The position numbers were made by a program, and so were the translations under genes. DNA of 64,000 bases from Bacillus sp. FSL K6-3431. GTDB lineage: Bacteria > Bacillota > Bacilli > Bacillales > Bacillaceae_C. The stretch covers positions 2,728,001 through 2,792,000 of the forward strand of contig NZ_JBBOCT010000001.1 of NCBI RefSeq assembly GCF_038002605.1. The letters run 5' to 3'. Positions 56,020 to 64,000 of this stretch are shown piece by piece. Numbering within the stretch: the stretch's first letter is position 1; every line of letters begins with the position of its first letter. Under the pieces are notes generated by a model. It had not been told where the DNA came from. It saw nothing but the letters and a program-made list of their open reading frames with translations, and ran no database searches.

Positions 56020-57075
56020 TTAGCGGTCATACCGTCCAGATGATCTTAACCTCATGAATCTTAAGAGCGGTTTGTAATCTTTACTAACCAGTCCGACTGA
56101 TTCTACAAATAATTCAATGCCGACTAGTAAAAAGAGTACTACGAGTAGTGACCCCCAGATTGTTGCCATCGAAAAGATGACAGCGGATAAACTAAACATG
56201 ATTGCTACAGCGTAAATGATCAAAACAGATTGACGATGCGTAAATCCTGCATCTAATAAAAAATGGTGAAAGTGCTTTTTATCCGGTGCTGCAATTGGTT
56301 GTTTATTAATTACTCGACGAATGATCGCAAAAAATGTATCAGATATTGGTACACCGAGTATAATAACTGGGATGACTAATGTAAAAAATGTTACATTTTT
56401 AAATCCAAGTAGTGCCAGGATTGCGATCATATAACCGAGAAATAAGGCACCTGTATCACCCATAAATATTTTGGCTGGATGAAAGTTATAGAATAAAAAT
56501 CCGAGCGTACTTCCTAGAACGAGTAGCGCGATGGTTAATACAAATACGTCGCCTTGTAAAAAAGCCATGATACTTAATGTAATCAAAGCAATAGATGAGA
56601 CTCCTGCTGCAAGACCATCAAGTCCATCGATCAAATTAATGGCATTGGTAATCCCAACTATCCAAAGGATCGTTAATGGAACGCTTAAGAATCCGAAATT
56701 CAATTCTCCACCGAACGGTAGATTAATAAATTCTAAGTTAAAGCCGCCAACAACAGCTACTGTCGCTGCAAATAGTTGACCTATTAATTTATATCTAGCT
56801 GATAAGGTGAATATATCGTCTAGAATTCCAGTAATTACGATGATCAGACTACCAATCATAATCGCAGGCATATGTGGATCATCCTGCCGTGAAACGAATA
56901 ATCCAATCATAAAACTTATATAAATGGCTAGTCCGCCAAGTCTTGGCATAATTTTTGTATGAACTTTTCTATCATTAGGTTGATCTGTTATCTTCCATCT
57001 CAGTGCAGCTTTTTTAACTACAGGTGTTATGAGTATAGAGGCAACAAAACAAAGTATTAAATATAGATATTCCAT
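56020..57075 (-). CDS. tagO: UDP-GlcNAc:undecaprenyl-phosphate GlcNAc-1-phosphate transferase TagO, copy 2
   Basis: 351 residues from ATG 57075 after AAAGGAGG. MraY/WecA-family membrane enzyme with motifs QPNDRKVHTK, NLIDGLDGLAAG, MGDTGALFLGYMIA and APDKKHFHHFLLDAGF. It transfers GlcNAc-1-phosphate to undecaprenyl phosphate, the first step of the teichoic acid linker; TagA, encoded next upstream, does the second. It differs from copy 1 at scattered positions only. This is the copy with a normal start codon. Confidence 0.94.
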   Translation of the reverse strand: MEYLYLILCFVASILITPVVKKAALRWKITDQPNDRKVHTKIMPRLGGLAIYISFMIGLFVSRQDDPHMPAIMIGSLIIVITGILDDIFTLSARYKLIGQLFAATVAVVGGFNLEFINLPFGGELNFGFLSVPLTILWIVGITNAINLIDGLDGLAAGVSSIALITLSIMAFLQGDVFVLTIALLVLGSTLGFLFYNFHPAKIFMGDTGALFLGYMIAILALLGFKNVTFFTLVIPVIILGVPISDTFFAIIRRVINKQPIAAPDKKHFHHFLLDAGFTHRQSVLIIYAVAIMFSLSAVIFSMATIWGSLLVVLFLLVGIELFVESVGLVSKDYKPLLRFMRLRSSGRYDR

Positions 57076-57196
57076 TTTGCAACCTCCTTTAGTTTAAAAG
57101 ATTAATAGAGCGCAATTTTCGTCTATCTACCATACTATACAATTATCAGTATGTTTTCAACTAAACTTCGGAACTTCCAATATAAAGTGAAACTTC

Positions 57197-57229
57197 AATC
57201 AGTGGGGTTTTCTATCAGCCCCACTGATT
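57197..57229. terminator. Hairpin downstream of tagA
   Basis: AATCAGTGGGG (57197-57207) pairs with CCCCACTGATT (57219-57229). The minus strand continues GAAGTTTCACTTTATATT. Confidence 0.65.
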
Positions 57230-57255
57230 GTTAGTTGAACCAATCGGGCCTTTAA

Positions 57256-57324
57256 GGGCAGTTTATCCCCCACTTACTCTTCATTGCTTAAACTTGAATC
57301 CTTAAAGTGGGGGTTTTACTGCCC
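57256..57324 (-). terminator. Two-part long hairpin directly after tagA
   Basis: GGGCAGT and CCCCCACTT (57256-57275) pair with AAGTGGGGG and ACTGCCC (57305-57324), the two stems separated by a short internal loop. It starts about 17 bases past the tagA stop. Without a T-run it may act with the next hairpin. Confidence 0.55.
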
Positions 57325-57341
57325 GTTAATCTGCGATAAAT

Positions 57342-58073
57342 CTAGTTCTTTCTTTTCTTATCTCGCCAAACGCTTTTTACGAATAAAGGAATAGCAAGCA
57401 TTCTTTTCCACCTCGATGGCTGCATCATTAGTCTATGTAACCATTCCAGATTTAATTTCCGCCATATCAATGGCGCACGTTTTGTTGTACCTGCTAAAAT
57501 TTCAAAACTCCCGCCAACACCCATGAAAATGCCTTTTTCAAATGCATGATAATTATTTTGTATCCAATTCTCTTGTTTTGGAAAACCCAAGGCCACAAAA
57601 ACAAGATCGGGATTTGCATGTTTGACCATTTCTCTTATCTTAGGATCATCTTCTTTAAAAAAACCATGATGGTAGCCACCAATGATTAAGTTAGGATAAT
57701 CTCGTTTAACATTTTCTACTGTTTTTATAATTACTTCTTCCCTTGCTCCAAGAAAAAAAACAGTTCGTTTATCTTCATTAGCGATTCGGAGAAGATCCCT
57801 CATTAATTCTACTCCTGGCACTCTCTCAGGAAGAGGATTATTTAACATTTTCGCAGCAAATATAATTCCTGATCCATCTGCAATGATGTGATCGGCATTT
57901 TGCAATGTACGCATATAATTTGTATCACGTACGGCATGCATCACAATCTCAGGATTAGCAGTCACAATAAATGTTTTTTTATTTTCATTTATTTTATCGT
58001 GTATGGCTTCTATCGTGCCACTTTTTGTCCTATTATCAAACTCGACTCCAAGTATACTCACTTTTTCCGGCAT
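57342..58073 (-). CDS. tagA: N-acetylmannosaminyltransferase TagA
   Basis: 243 residues, WecG/TagA/CpsF family (GT26). ILGVEFDNRT, VTANPEIVMHA, IADGSGIIFAAKML, ERVPGVELMRDLL, FFLGAREEVI, FVALGFPKQE and FMGVGGSFEILAGTTKRAP are the usual blocks. It adds ManNAc to undecaprenyl-diphospho-GlcNAc, the second step after TagO. AGGAGA precedes ATG 58073. Together with TagO and the TagB-like protein it completes the linker unit. Confidence 0.95.
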   Translation of the reverse strand: MPEKVSILGVEFDNRTKSGTIEAIHDKINENKKTFIVTANPEIVMHAVRDTNYMRTLQNADHIIADGSGIIFAAKMLNNPLPERVPGVELMRDLLRIANEDKRTVFFLGAREEVIIKTVENVKRDYPNLIIGGYHHGFFKEDDPKIREMVKHANPDLVFVALGFPKQENWIQNNYHAFEKGIFMGVGGSFEILAGTTKRAPLIWRKLNLEWLHRLMMQPSRWKRMLAIPLFVKSVWRDKKRKN

Positions 58074-58188
58074 TTTATTCTCCTATACTAGGATTATTTT
58101 TTCTGGTCCATTGATATCTTCGACTATACTTCCATACTATTAATTATAGCAAATTTAGACATACTTTTGTTCATTTCTTATTGGAAAA

Positions 58189-58215
58189 ACCGGTACCCTA
58201 ATAATCGGTACCGGT
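58189..58215 (-). terminator. Terminator of the serine protease gene
   Basis: ACCGGTACC (58189-58197) pairs with GGTACCGGT (58207-58215); the minus strand continues TTTTTCC. Confidence 0.75.
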
Positions 58216-58251
58216 CTTTATCTTACCATTATTTATTATTTGTTTATATCC

Positions 58252-61200
58252 TTACTTTTTCTTATTTTTCTTCGTAATTGTGACCTTTTCTTCGGTTATA
58301 TTTCCGCCAAGATCCACCGTTTTGAATAGAAATATATTTTTGCCTTCTTCCAGTTGTAGTTCAATATCAGAGACAGTTTTCTTAAAGCCATGCATGCCGT
58401 ATGGCTCTGACAGTTCGTTTTTGAATACTTCGCTGTCGTTCACGTAGAGACGTATGTCATCGAAATTGTCTGTGATGTCTGCTGATAGAATTACGCTGTC
58501 CGTGTCCACTTTGTTTTTGGCGCCTTTGATTTTCATTTTAGCTTTAGTCGTATCAACGAAGTATCGTCGACCGATTTCTGTTTCGTTACCGGCCTGATCA
58601 ATGGCTTTAATGTGATTGAAGTAATAACCATCTTTTTTGTGTTTGATTGTGATGTTAAAATCATACTGCTCTTCTTCGGCATTATAAACTAATTTTGCTT
58701 TCCTCCCATCAACTGTGACGGATTTGATGCCAGACTTATCTGTTACATAGCCTGAAAAAGCAACATTTTTCGTTGATTCTACGCCTAGAAATTCTGGAGT
58801 TAACAGGTGCAAGTCAGGAGCTGTAGTGTCTTTTCCTTCGCTCGCAGCTGCTTCGGTACTATTTCCAGCATAGTCTACTGCAACTACCGTCAATGTTTGT
58901 TCAGGTTCCAACTGATTTTTGAGTTGATGCTCTGTTTTTCCGGCAGTATTGGGCTGTTCGAGAATTGATTTACCGTCTATTAGGACATCCCAGTACGCCA
59001 GCCCGCTTCCTGTTTCCTCATCTTTCGCTTCAACACTCACCTTTTGCTTTTCCGCATCAAAGTTTGCATCTACCTCTGGTGCTGCCGTATCCAAGCGTAC
59101 TGGAATGTAGAGTGACTGCCATTTAGCATTGGAAAAATCAATAACTGCTTCTACTTGTAAATAGTATTGACCATCTAGAGCTTGTTTTCCATTGACTTTC
59201 CCATCCCATGCGCGCGTTTCAGAAAGTGAATACATCGGTGCAAGACCGCCATCATAGTAATTTTTACGTACTTCCGTTTCTGTTGTTAGCGTGCGTACTA
59301 CTTTTTGGTTCGCATCAAGGACGTTAAATTTCACTTCTTTCGCATTTCGCAGGAAGGAAAGGATCATGAGCGAGTCATCCTGTACACCATCTCCATTTGG
59401 AGAGAAGGCGATTTTTTCAGGATTTATTTCACCCGTGTCTAATTCTTCGCCTAAGAAACCATATTCATCCTCACCCAAGCTAGTTACAATTCCAGTCATT
59501 CCATAATACGATGTTGTATCCCACATTGGCTTGTCCAAAATTGGTGCTTTATCCCATTCCCCTTTGAAACCAACATATGGAACAGCTAGCTGTGGATTCC
59601 TATCTGTCGGATCGGTCAATGTGACGAAACCTTCTAGCCAATAGCCATTTGTGAATGTAGATGCAAGTGTTGCGTCCACTGCGCTGACATCTACTATTAC
59701 AGTGATTTTTTCTTTTCCGTTAGCTGGGACTTCTATTAAGCTCTCTTTTTCACCATTAACGGTTACAGCATCTCCTAAATCCAATGCTCCGAATAGATTC
59801 GGTGCAGCTAGCATGTCAGAACCGTTTTGCACAAATTGATCTGTCTGCGCATTTGCTTTTACATCATAAGTAACTGCTTCATTAGATAGATTCTCTGCTG
59901 TTAATTCAAATGTGACTTTATTATCCGTTACTTGTTTTAAAGCTACCTTCGCTTCGTTTGTTTTTGATTCTGTTACAATGACAGGCGTTGATAGTGCTGC
60001 ATGCAACTGCATCATCCCTGCTCCTTGTCGGCGGGGCGACACTTTCGCACCATCAAATTCAACCTGTTTTGCCGTGTTCATCATCAAGTTTTTCGCACGT
60101 AATATACGGTCCGCATTCTCAAGTCCAAATGCTTCATCAACACGTTGTAATACGAGAGCACCACCGCCTGATACGTGAGGTGCAGCCATTGATGTTCCAC
60201 TCATTAATCCGTATTTATCATTATTTAGCGTTGATAGAATTTGCCCGCCTGGCGCTGTGATTTCTGGTTTGAAATCCAAATTTGGCGTAAGTCCCCAAGA
60301 TGTAAAGTCGCTCATTTTTCCTGCATTCGGATTATCAATTGTCGCCGATTCTCCGCTAAATGTGAGCGAAACAGCTTGCGCATTTTTCAAAGCGGCAGCA
60401 AGTTTTTCCCCATCGTTTTTGAGCATGAACAATTGTGGTATGTCAATATCATCTTCTGTCGCCATGTTGACGATTCCATCGGCATTATTATAAATGATGA
60501 CGCCATTAGCGCCAGCATCTTGTGCGTTGAATGCCTTTTCTGTAAAAGCAATTTCGCCTCGCTGTACGAGTGCATACTTTCCTTTTACATCTTGTTCATC
60601 CATTTCTTCAGGTGTACCAAATCCGACTTCCACTACATCAAATGTTTTTTTCACTTGATCGTTAGGATGTGTTTTTCCTGCAGACAAGAATGCCGCTGTT
60701 CCGCTTTTGTCTGCAATGGAATATGCAAGCGCGTCTACATCCATAAATGTATTTTCAAATGAAGCCACTTGCAGTGAATCATAGGAAACCCCCGGGGTCC
60801 CGCTTACTCCGTAGTCCGGATTGGATGCGAGTGGATAATAGAATCCGTCAGCGAACAATGCTGAGTTCCCTGCAGAAATCGACATGAGTACTCCATTTTC
60901 CACCGCCCGTTTGATTGCCCTTTGTTCGGGTGACTCAGGGTCAACGAAACTTGACGGGGAACCAAGACTTAAATTAAGTACATCTACACCCAGCTTAATC
61001 GCATCATCGATTGCTTTTACATAAATATCACCGAATGTCGTTGGCATTTCTGGATCGTTCCCAAATACTTTCAGTGCAAGAAGCTGCGTTTCTGGTGCAA
61101 TCCCTTGAATTCCGCCATTTTCCTCATCACCATTAGCTCCCACTGTACCAGCCACGTGCATGCCATGCATGGACGCTTCTGCATAGATGTCTCGGACTTC

Positions 61201-61917
61201 ATCATTCTCATCCATATAATTATAGCCATATGGCACCTTTTCCGTGTAAAACTTACCAGGCAGGTCATAATCCTTCACTGCTTGATTGACAGTTTTTTGT
61301 GTAAATTCAGCTTTTGAATGGTCCGTCAATGTCATGTCACGATGATTGTAATCAATACCCGTGTCGATGATTCCGACCACCATACCTTCTCCTTTATAAC
61401 CATAATCACGCCAAGATTCTTGTGCCTCTACCAGTTCTTTGCTGTATTTCATATCCGGCTTTATGACAGGACGCTCGTATTCATTTACAATATGTACAGA
61501 TTTTACTTCAGGGATCTTTTTAATCAGCTCTATATCACCATGCTTTACTTCAGCACTAAAACCGTTGACAACAGCTGTAAATTCTTTTAAAATCTTTGCT
61601 TCAATTTTATTCTCCTTCATATTGTCCTTTACTACTTTTTGTTGCACTTTTACATTAGATTCTAGTTGTTGCTTTTGAACTTTTCCGAGTTTCTTGAATT
61701 GGACACCCTGTTTATTCGAAATTTCAATCGGAGCTTCTGCCTTTAATTCAATGATGACCCTTTGTTCTTTGTTGGGATCTTCCGTTTGCTTCAACCCTTT
61801 TGAAACGGGCTTTTCTTTTTTCTGTACTTGTTTCGGCATTGTTTCGCCCATCGCAGATGCAAGACTTCCAAATGCCAAAAGAAACACTAGTAGAAAGGCA
61901 ACACTTCGTTTTAACAT
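58252..61917 (-). CDS. Secreted subtilisin-like serine protease (Vpr/C5a-peptidase-like)
   Basis: 1221 residues from ATG 61917 (MLKRSVAFLL), six bases after GAGGAGG. Signal peptide, an I9-type propeptide (about 50-150), then the S8 domain with D185 in IIDTGID, H251 in HGMHVAG, oxyanion N351 in SAGNS and S576 in SGTSMAAPH. A PA insert (about 400-510) lies between H and S. The long C-terminal part has Fn3/Ig-like modules, with FSPNGDGVQDD near 850. No LPXTG or S-layer motif was seen. An extracellular or wall-associated protease, possibly for nutrition or for processing surface proteins. Confidence 0.92.
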   Translation of the reverse strand: MLKRSVAFLLVFLLAFGSLASAMGETMPKQVQKKEKPVSKGLKQTEDPNKEQRVIIELKAEAPIEISNKQGVQFKKLGKVQKQQLESNVKVQQKVVKDNMKENKIEAKILKEFTAVVNGFSAEVKHGDIELIKKIPEVKSVHIVNEYERPVIKPDMKYSKELVEAQESWRDYGYKGEGMVVGIIDTGIDYNHRDMTLTDHSKAEFTQKTVNQAVKDYDLPGKFYTEKVPYGYNYMDENDEVRDIYAEASMHGMHVAGTVGANGDEENGGIQGIAPETQLLALKVFGNDPEMPTTFGDIYVKAIDDAIKLGVDVLNLSLGSPSSFVDPESPEQRAIKRAVENGVLMSISAGNSALFADGFYYPLASNPDYGVSGTPGVSYDSLQVASFENTFMDVDALAYSIADKSGTAAFLSAGKTHPNDQVKKTFDVVEVGFGTPEEMDEQDVKGKYALVQRGEIAFTEKAFNAQDAGANGVIIYNNADGIVNMATEDDIDIPQLFMLKNDGEKLAAALKNAQAVSLTFSGESATIDNPNAGKMSDFTSWGLTPNLDFKPEITAPGGQILSTLNNDKYGLMSGTSMAAPHVSGGGALVLQRVDEAFGLENADRILRAKNLMMNTAKQVEFDGAKVSPRRQGAGMMQLHAALSTPVIVTESKTNEAKVALKQVTDNKVTFELTAENLSNEAVTYDVKANAQTDQFVQNGSDMLAAPNLFGALDLGDAVTVNGEKESLIEVPANGKEKITVIVDVSAVDATLASTFTNGYWLEGFVTLTDPTDRNPQLAVPYVGFKGEWDKAPILDKPMWDTTSYYGMTGIVTSLGEDEYGFLGEELDTGEINPEKIAFSPNGDGVQDDSLMILSFLRNAKEVKFNVLDANQKVVRTLTTETEVRKNYYDGGLAPMYSLSETRAWDGKVNGKQALDGQYYLQVEAVIDFSNAKWQSLYIPVRLDTAAPEVDANFDAEKQKVSVEAKDEETGSGLAYWDVLIDGKSILEQPNTAGKTEHQLKNQLEPEQTLTVVAVDYAGNSTEAAASEGKDTTAPDLHLLTPEFLGVESTKNVAFSGYVTDKSGIKSVTVDGRKAKLVYNAEEEQYDFNITIKHKKDGYYFNHIKAIDQAGNETEIGRRYFVDTTKAKMKIKGAKNKVDTDSVILSADITDNFDDIRLYVNDSEVFKNELSEPYGMHGFKKTVSDIELQLEEGKNIFLFKTVDLGGNITEEKVTITKKNKKK

Positions 61918-62168
61918 GATTTTCCTCCTCATTCTAATGAAAAAGATCCTAAATTATTTCAGAAAACGAAATATTCAGATGTTTTTATAATAGTCAGTAT
62001 TTTATTAGTAAGCCAGTCCTAATTGTCTTAGTCTTATAGTCATATTGAAAAAAATGGCAAAAAATGCGATATTATTTTTGAACTTTAGGATTATTAAGTA
62101 TTTATAGCTTTATTGTTGAATAATGCGATAGAATAATAGATGTGAATTGTAAAGTAGGTGATACGTCG
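61918..62168. other. Divergent promoter region
   Basis: About 250 A+T-rich bases between the protease gene and the YknW-like gene. TTGAAC (near 62074) with TTTATA 17 bases on is a possible promoter for the plus-strand genes. Nothing else was seen. Confidence 0.4.
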
Positions 62169-62831
62169 ATGATCTATCAAATTAGGATATTAAAGGGATT
62201 ATTTAACCCAATAAGAAGTTTTTTTCAATTGGAAAAAGCGGAAGCAATATATGGTTTGCGAATGAAGATCTTTTGGCTTTTTCTAGTAAGCGCTTTGGTC
62301 TTTGCTATCAGCGGTTGGATCGGAGTCGGAACGCATGTGATCTCACCCCAACTTGTAAAGTTAACAGCTGTGCAGTATGAAGGTTTGAAAAGTTATTTTG
62401 TCGTAGGTCGCTTTCTGTTAGGACTGCTTTATGCGGGGGTTATTTTATACCTGCCTCCCCTTTTGTTTGGGCCGTTGACTAATACAAGTTATTCCAAACT
62501 TGTAGTGATGCAAGCGTTTGTTTTACCAATTTTATTGATGGAGCAAGTGACATTTATATTATTAGCGATTGGGTTAGACCTGCCTTGGTACTCTTCTCCC
62601 CTGTCGCTTGGAGTGATTGCACAATACATAACAGTGAAAAAATATATCATATTCCTCTTGGGCTGTGTATCGATATTCAAATTATGGGTGATTGCTGTTC
62701 AATACAGAGGATTACGCATGCTAACAACCAGTTCCCCGCGTGCAATTGCAGCAATGGTTATTTCCTTTCAGCTGGTTTTTTGGTCAATTTCAGCATTTTT
62801 TGCCTATGTGAACTTCTATATTATTTTATAA
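62169..62831 (+). CDS. YknW-like Yip1-family membrane protein
   Basis: 220 residues from ATG 62169 (MIYQIRILKGLFNPIRSFFQ), six bases after AGGTGAT; a GTG at 62142 is an alternative. Five predicted membrane helices, with FWLFLVSALVFAISGWIGVG first. It resembles in size and layout YknW of B. subtilis, which works with the YknXYZ exporter in resisting SdpC toxin. The next gene is an HlyD-type adaptor, as in yknWXYZ. Similarity was judged by eye. Confidence 0.65.
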   Translation: MIYQIRILKGLFNPIRSFFQLEKAEAIYGLRMKIFWLFLVSALVFAISGWIGVGTHVISPQLVKLTAVQYEGLKSYFVVGRFLLGLLYAGVILYLPPLLFGPLTNTSYSKLVVMQAFVLPILLMEQVTFILLAIGLDLPWYSSPLSLGVIAQYITVKKYIIFLLGCVSIFKLWVIAVQYRGLRMLTTSSPRAIAAMVISFQLVFWSISAFFAYVNFYIIL

Positions 62832-62852
62832 AATGAAACGTGGTGAATGTTT

Positions 62853-64000
62853 GTGAAGCGGAGATGGATGCGGGCGCTTGGAACGACATCTATAATAGTT
62901 TTCATCGGTCTCAATATATTTTTTATTGAAAAAGAAAATAGCCGTGCAGATCGATTAAATTTTGTGTCGAATTGGACACGTGTAGTGGCGGGAGATGTCA
63001 TCGAAACAACACCTGTTGAAGGTGTGATTACCCCGGCAGAAAAACACCCGATTTTTATCGACCCACATACTGAATTCAGCCGATTCTTAGTCGAAAAAGG
63101 CGCTAGGGTGGAAAGCGGTACACCGTTATTTGAGTATGCCAGCGATAATTTAGAGCAACAAAAGACACTGCTTGATACGGAAATTTCTAGCTTAATTGCG
63201 TCGAAAAATAGTATTGATGCTTTTATACGGAGTTTGGAAGGGATAAAATATGCATTACCATCTCCTGTGACAAGATCCTTTTTTACGGCAGAAGAAGCGA
63301 CTGATGCGGCCAGCCGCGCAGATCAAGAAGCGATATCAACAAGGGTACTTTCCGTCTCTATAGATCAAGCGATTGCTGAAAAAGAATTGGAAAAGGACAA
63401 AATCGATCTGGACATCAAAAAATATGAGGATCAGCGACAAACCATTGAAAGTGGTAGAAGCGGATTAACTGTGTTGAGTTCACATGCGGGCATTGTCGAG
63501 GATATTTCTTTCGCCCTGGATAATCCAGTGATTACTATCGTTTCGGATACATCGGTGATGGAAGGTAGAATGACAGAGGAACAAATGCAAGTCGTCGAAG
63601 AAGGCATGAAAGCGGATATTACCTCGAACTTGTTCACTGGGAAGATTATTGGAGAAATAAACAAACTTGAAACGTTGCCAATTGATCGTCCCGAGATAGA
63701 TAAGGAGAGTTTATATCGTTTTACGGCTGAGCTTGGCGAACATGACGAGAAACTTAACATTGGCTACCACGTCGATGCGAAGATCATCACGGCTGAAGCA
63801 ATCGATGTCCCTGTCTTTGACAAGAAAAGCACGTTTAAAGATGGGGAAATAATGCATGTATGGATGTTAAACGATCAAGGTTTCGCCGAAATGCGTGTCA
63901 TTAATCCAGGATTAAAAGTTGGGAAGCGCCTAGAGGTGAAAAGCGGTGTGAAGCTAGAAGACTTTTATGTATTAGATCAACAGGAGGTCCATTCCCAAGC
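62853..64000 (+). CDS. HlyD/YknX-like efflux adaptor (partial, runs off right edge)
   Basis: An open frame of 382 codons from GTG 62853 to the window end, with GGTGA six bases upstream and 21 bases after the YknW-like stop. One membrane anchor (TTSIIVFIGLNIFFIEKEN), a membrane-fusion-protein beta-barrel/lipoyl part (VEGVITPAEKHPIFIDPHTE, FLVEKGARVESGTPLFEYAS), then a coiled-coil hairpin rich in K and E, and the second lipoyl half (VLSSHAGIVEDI). Adaptors of this kind link an ABC transporter to the outside. A MacB-like ATPase and permease would be expected just beyond the window. Confidence 0.82.
   Translation, partial: MKRRWMRALGTTSIIVFIGLNIFFIEKENSRADRLNFVSNWTRVVAGDVIETTPVEGVITPAEKHPIFIDPHTEFSRFLVEKGARVESGTPLFEYASDNLEQQKTLLDTEISSLIASKNSIDAFIRSLEGIKYALPSPVTRSFFTAEEATDAASRADQEAISTRVLSVSIDQAIAEKELEKDKIDLDIKKYEDQRQTIESGRSGLTVLSSHAGIVEDISFALDNPVITIVSDTSVMEGRMTEEQMQVVEEGMKADITSNLFTGKIIGEINKLETLPIDRPEIDKESLYRFTAELGEHDEKLNIGYHVDAKIITAEAIDVPVFDKKSTFKDGEIMHVWMLNDQGFAEMRVINPGLKVGKRLEVKSGVKLEDFYVLDQQEVHSQ

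Noticed and set aside
60241..60762. 173-codon plus-strand ORF and several others opposite the protease gene
   Set aside because: They are antisense shadows of a gene with intact S8 catalytic motifs and have no recognisable start signals.

Overview
The window is low-GC Gram-positive DNA from the Bacillaceae or a close Bacillales relative. The evidence is the gene families present (tag/tar wall teichoic acid genes, an LytR-CpsA-Psr protein, a CpsD/YwqD-type tyrosine kinase with a CpsB/YwqE-type phosphatase, a YesMN two-component system with Lpl-type ABC genes, GW-module wall hydrolases, a YknW/YknX-like pair) and the strong AGGAGG-type ribosome binding sites. The genus cannot be fixed from the sequence. 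Nearly all genes lie on the minus strand. No rRNA, tRNA or CRISPR was found.

Left edge (1-4.6 kb): a partial sigma-70 family gene, then a decayed mobile stretch. It holds a broken phage-type replication gene and a small phage-like gene of unknown function that is split by a complete IS21-family element (1829-3973, 5-bp target duplication CTGAG). The istA of this element is frameshifted.

Exopolysaccharide/capsule operon (22.8 down to 4.6 kb, minus strand): Wzz-like activator, BY-kinase, phosphatase, a structured leader with a terminator (candidate EAR/epsC antitermination RNA), a CapD/EpsC-type dehydratase, galU, the initiating sugar transferase, an unusual epimerase-glycosyltransferase fusion, two GT4 enzymes, a Wzy-like polymerase, a TupA-like ATP-grasp protein, a CapA-like protein, a Wzx-like flippase, UDP-glucose dehydrogenase and a UDP-glucuronate epimerase. 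Together these can make UDP-glucose, UDP-glucuronate and an epimerised uronic acid, start a lipid-linked repeat unit, extend, flip and polymerise it, and control chain length by tyrosine phosphorylation. The TupA and CapA homologues suggest an acidic, perhaps amino-acid-decorated polymer.

Sugar uptake block (23.0-33.6 kb): an exported SGNH-like protein; a YesMN-type sensor/regulator; an LplABC-type importer; an 18-unit, 20-bp tandem repeat between the importer and the sensor; a REP-associated tyrosine transposase flanked by inverted REP-like sequences; and an orphan solute-binding lipoprotein with noticeably GC-richer DNA. A second CpsB-type phosphatase and IS66/RAYT remnants follow (34-36 kb).

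Wall teichoic acid block (36-47 kb, minus strand): tarI and tarJ (CDP-ribitol supply), three CDP-glycerol/ribitol phosphotransferase-family enzymes, tagD, the tagGH exporter and a TagE-like glucosyltransferase. Next come two paralogous GW-module wall hydrolases (47.3-52.9 kb). One is an amidase gene interrupted at a 12-G tract. Then there is an LCP ligase gene, two near-identical tagO copies with a decayed LCP copy between them (one tagO begins with ATT), tagA, a large Vpr-like cell-wall serine protease, and at the right edge a YknW-like membrane protein followed by a partial HlyD/YknX-like adaptor.
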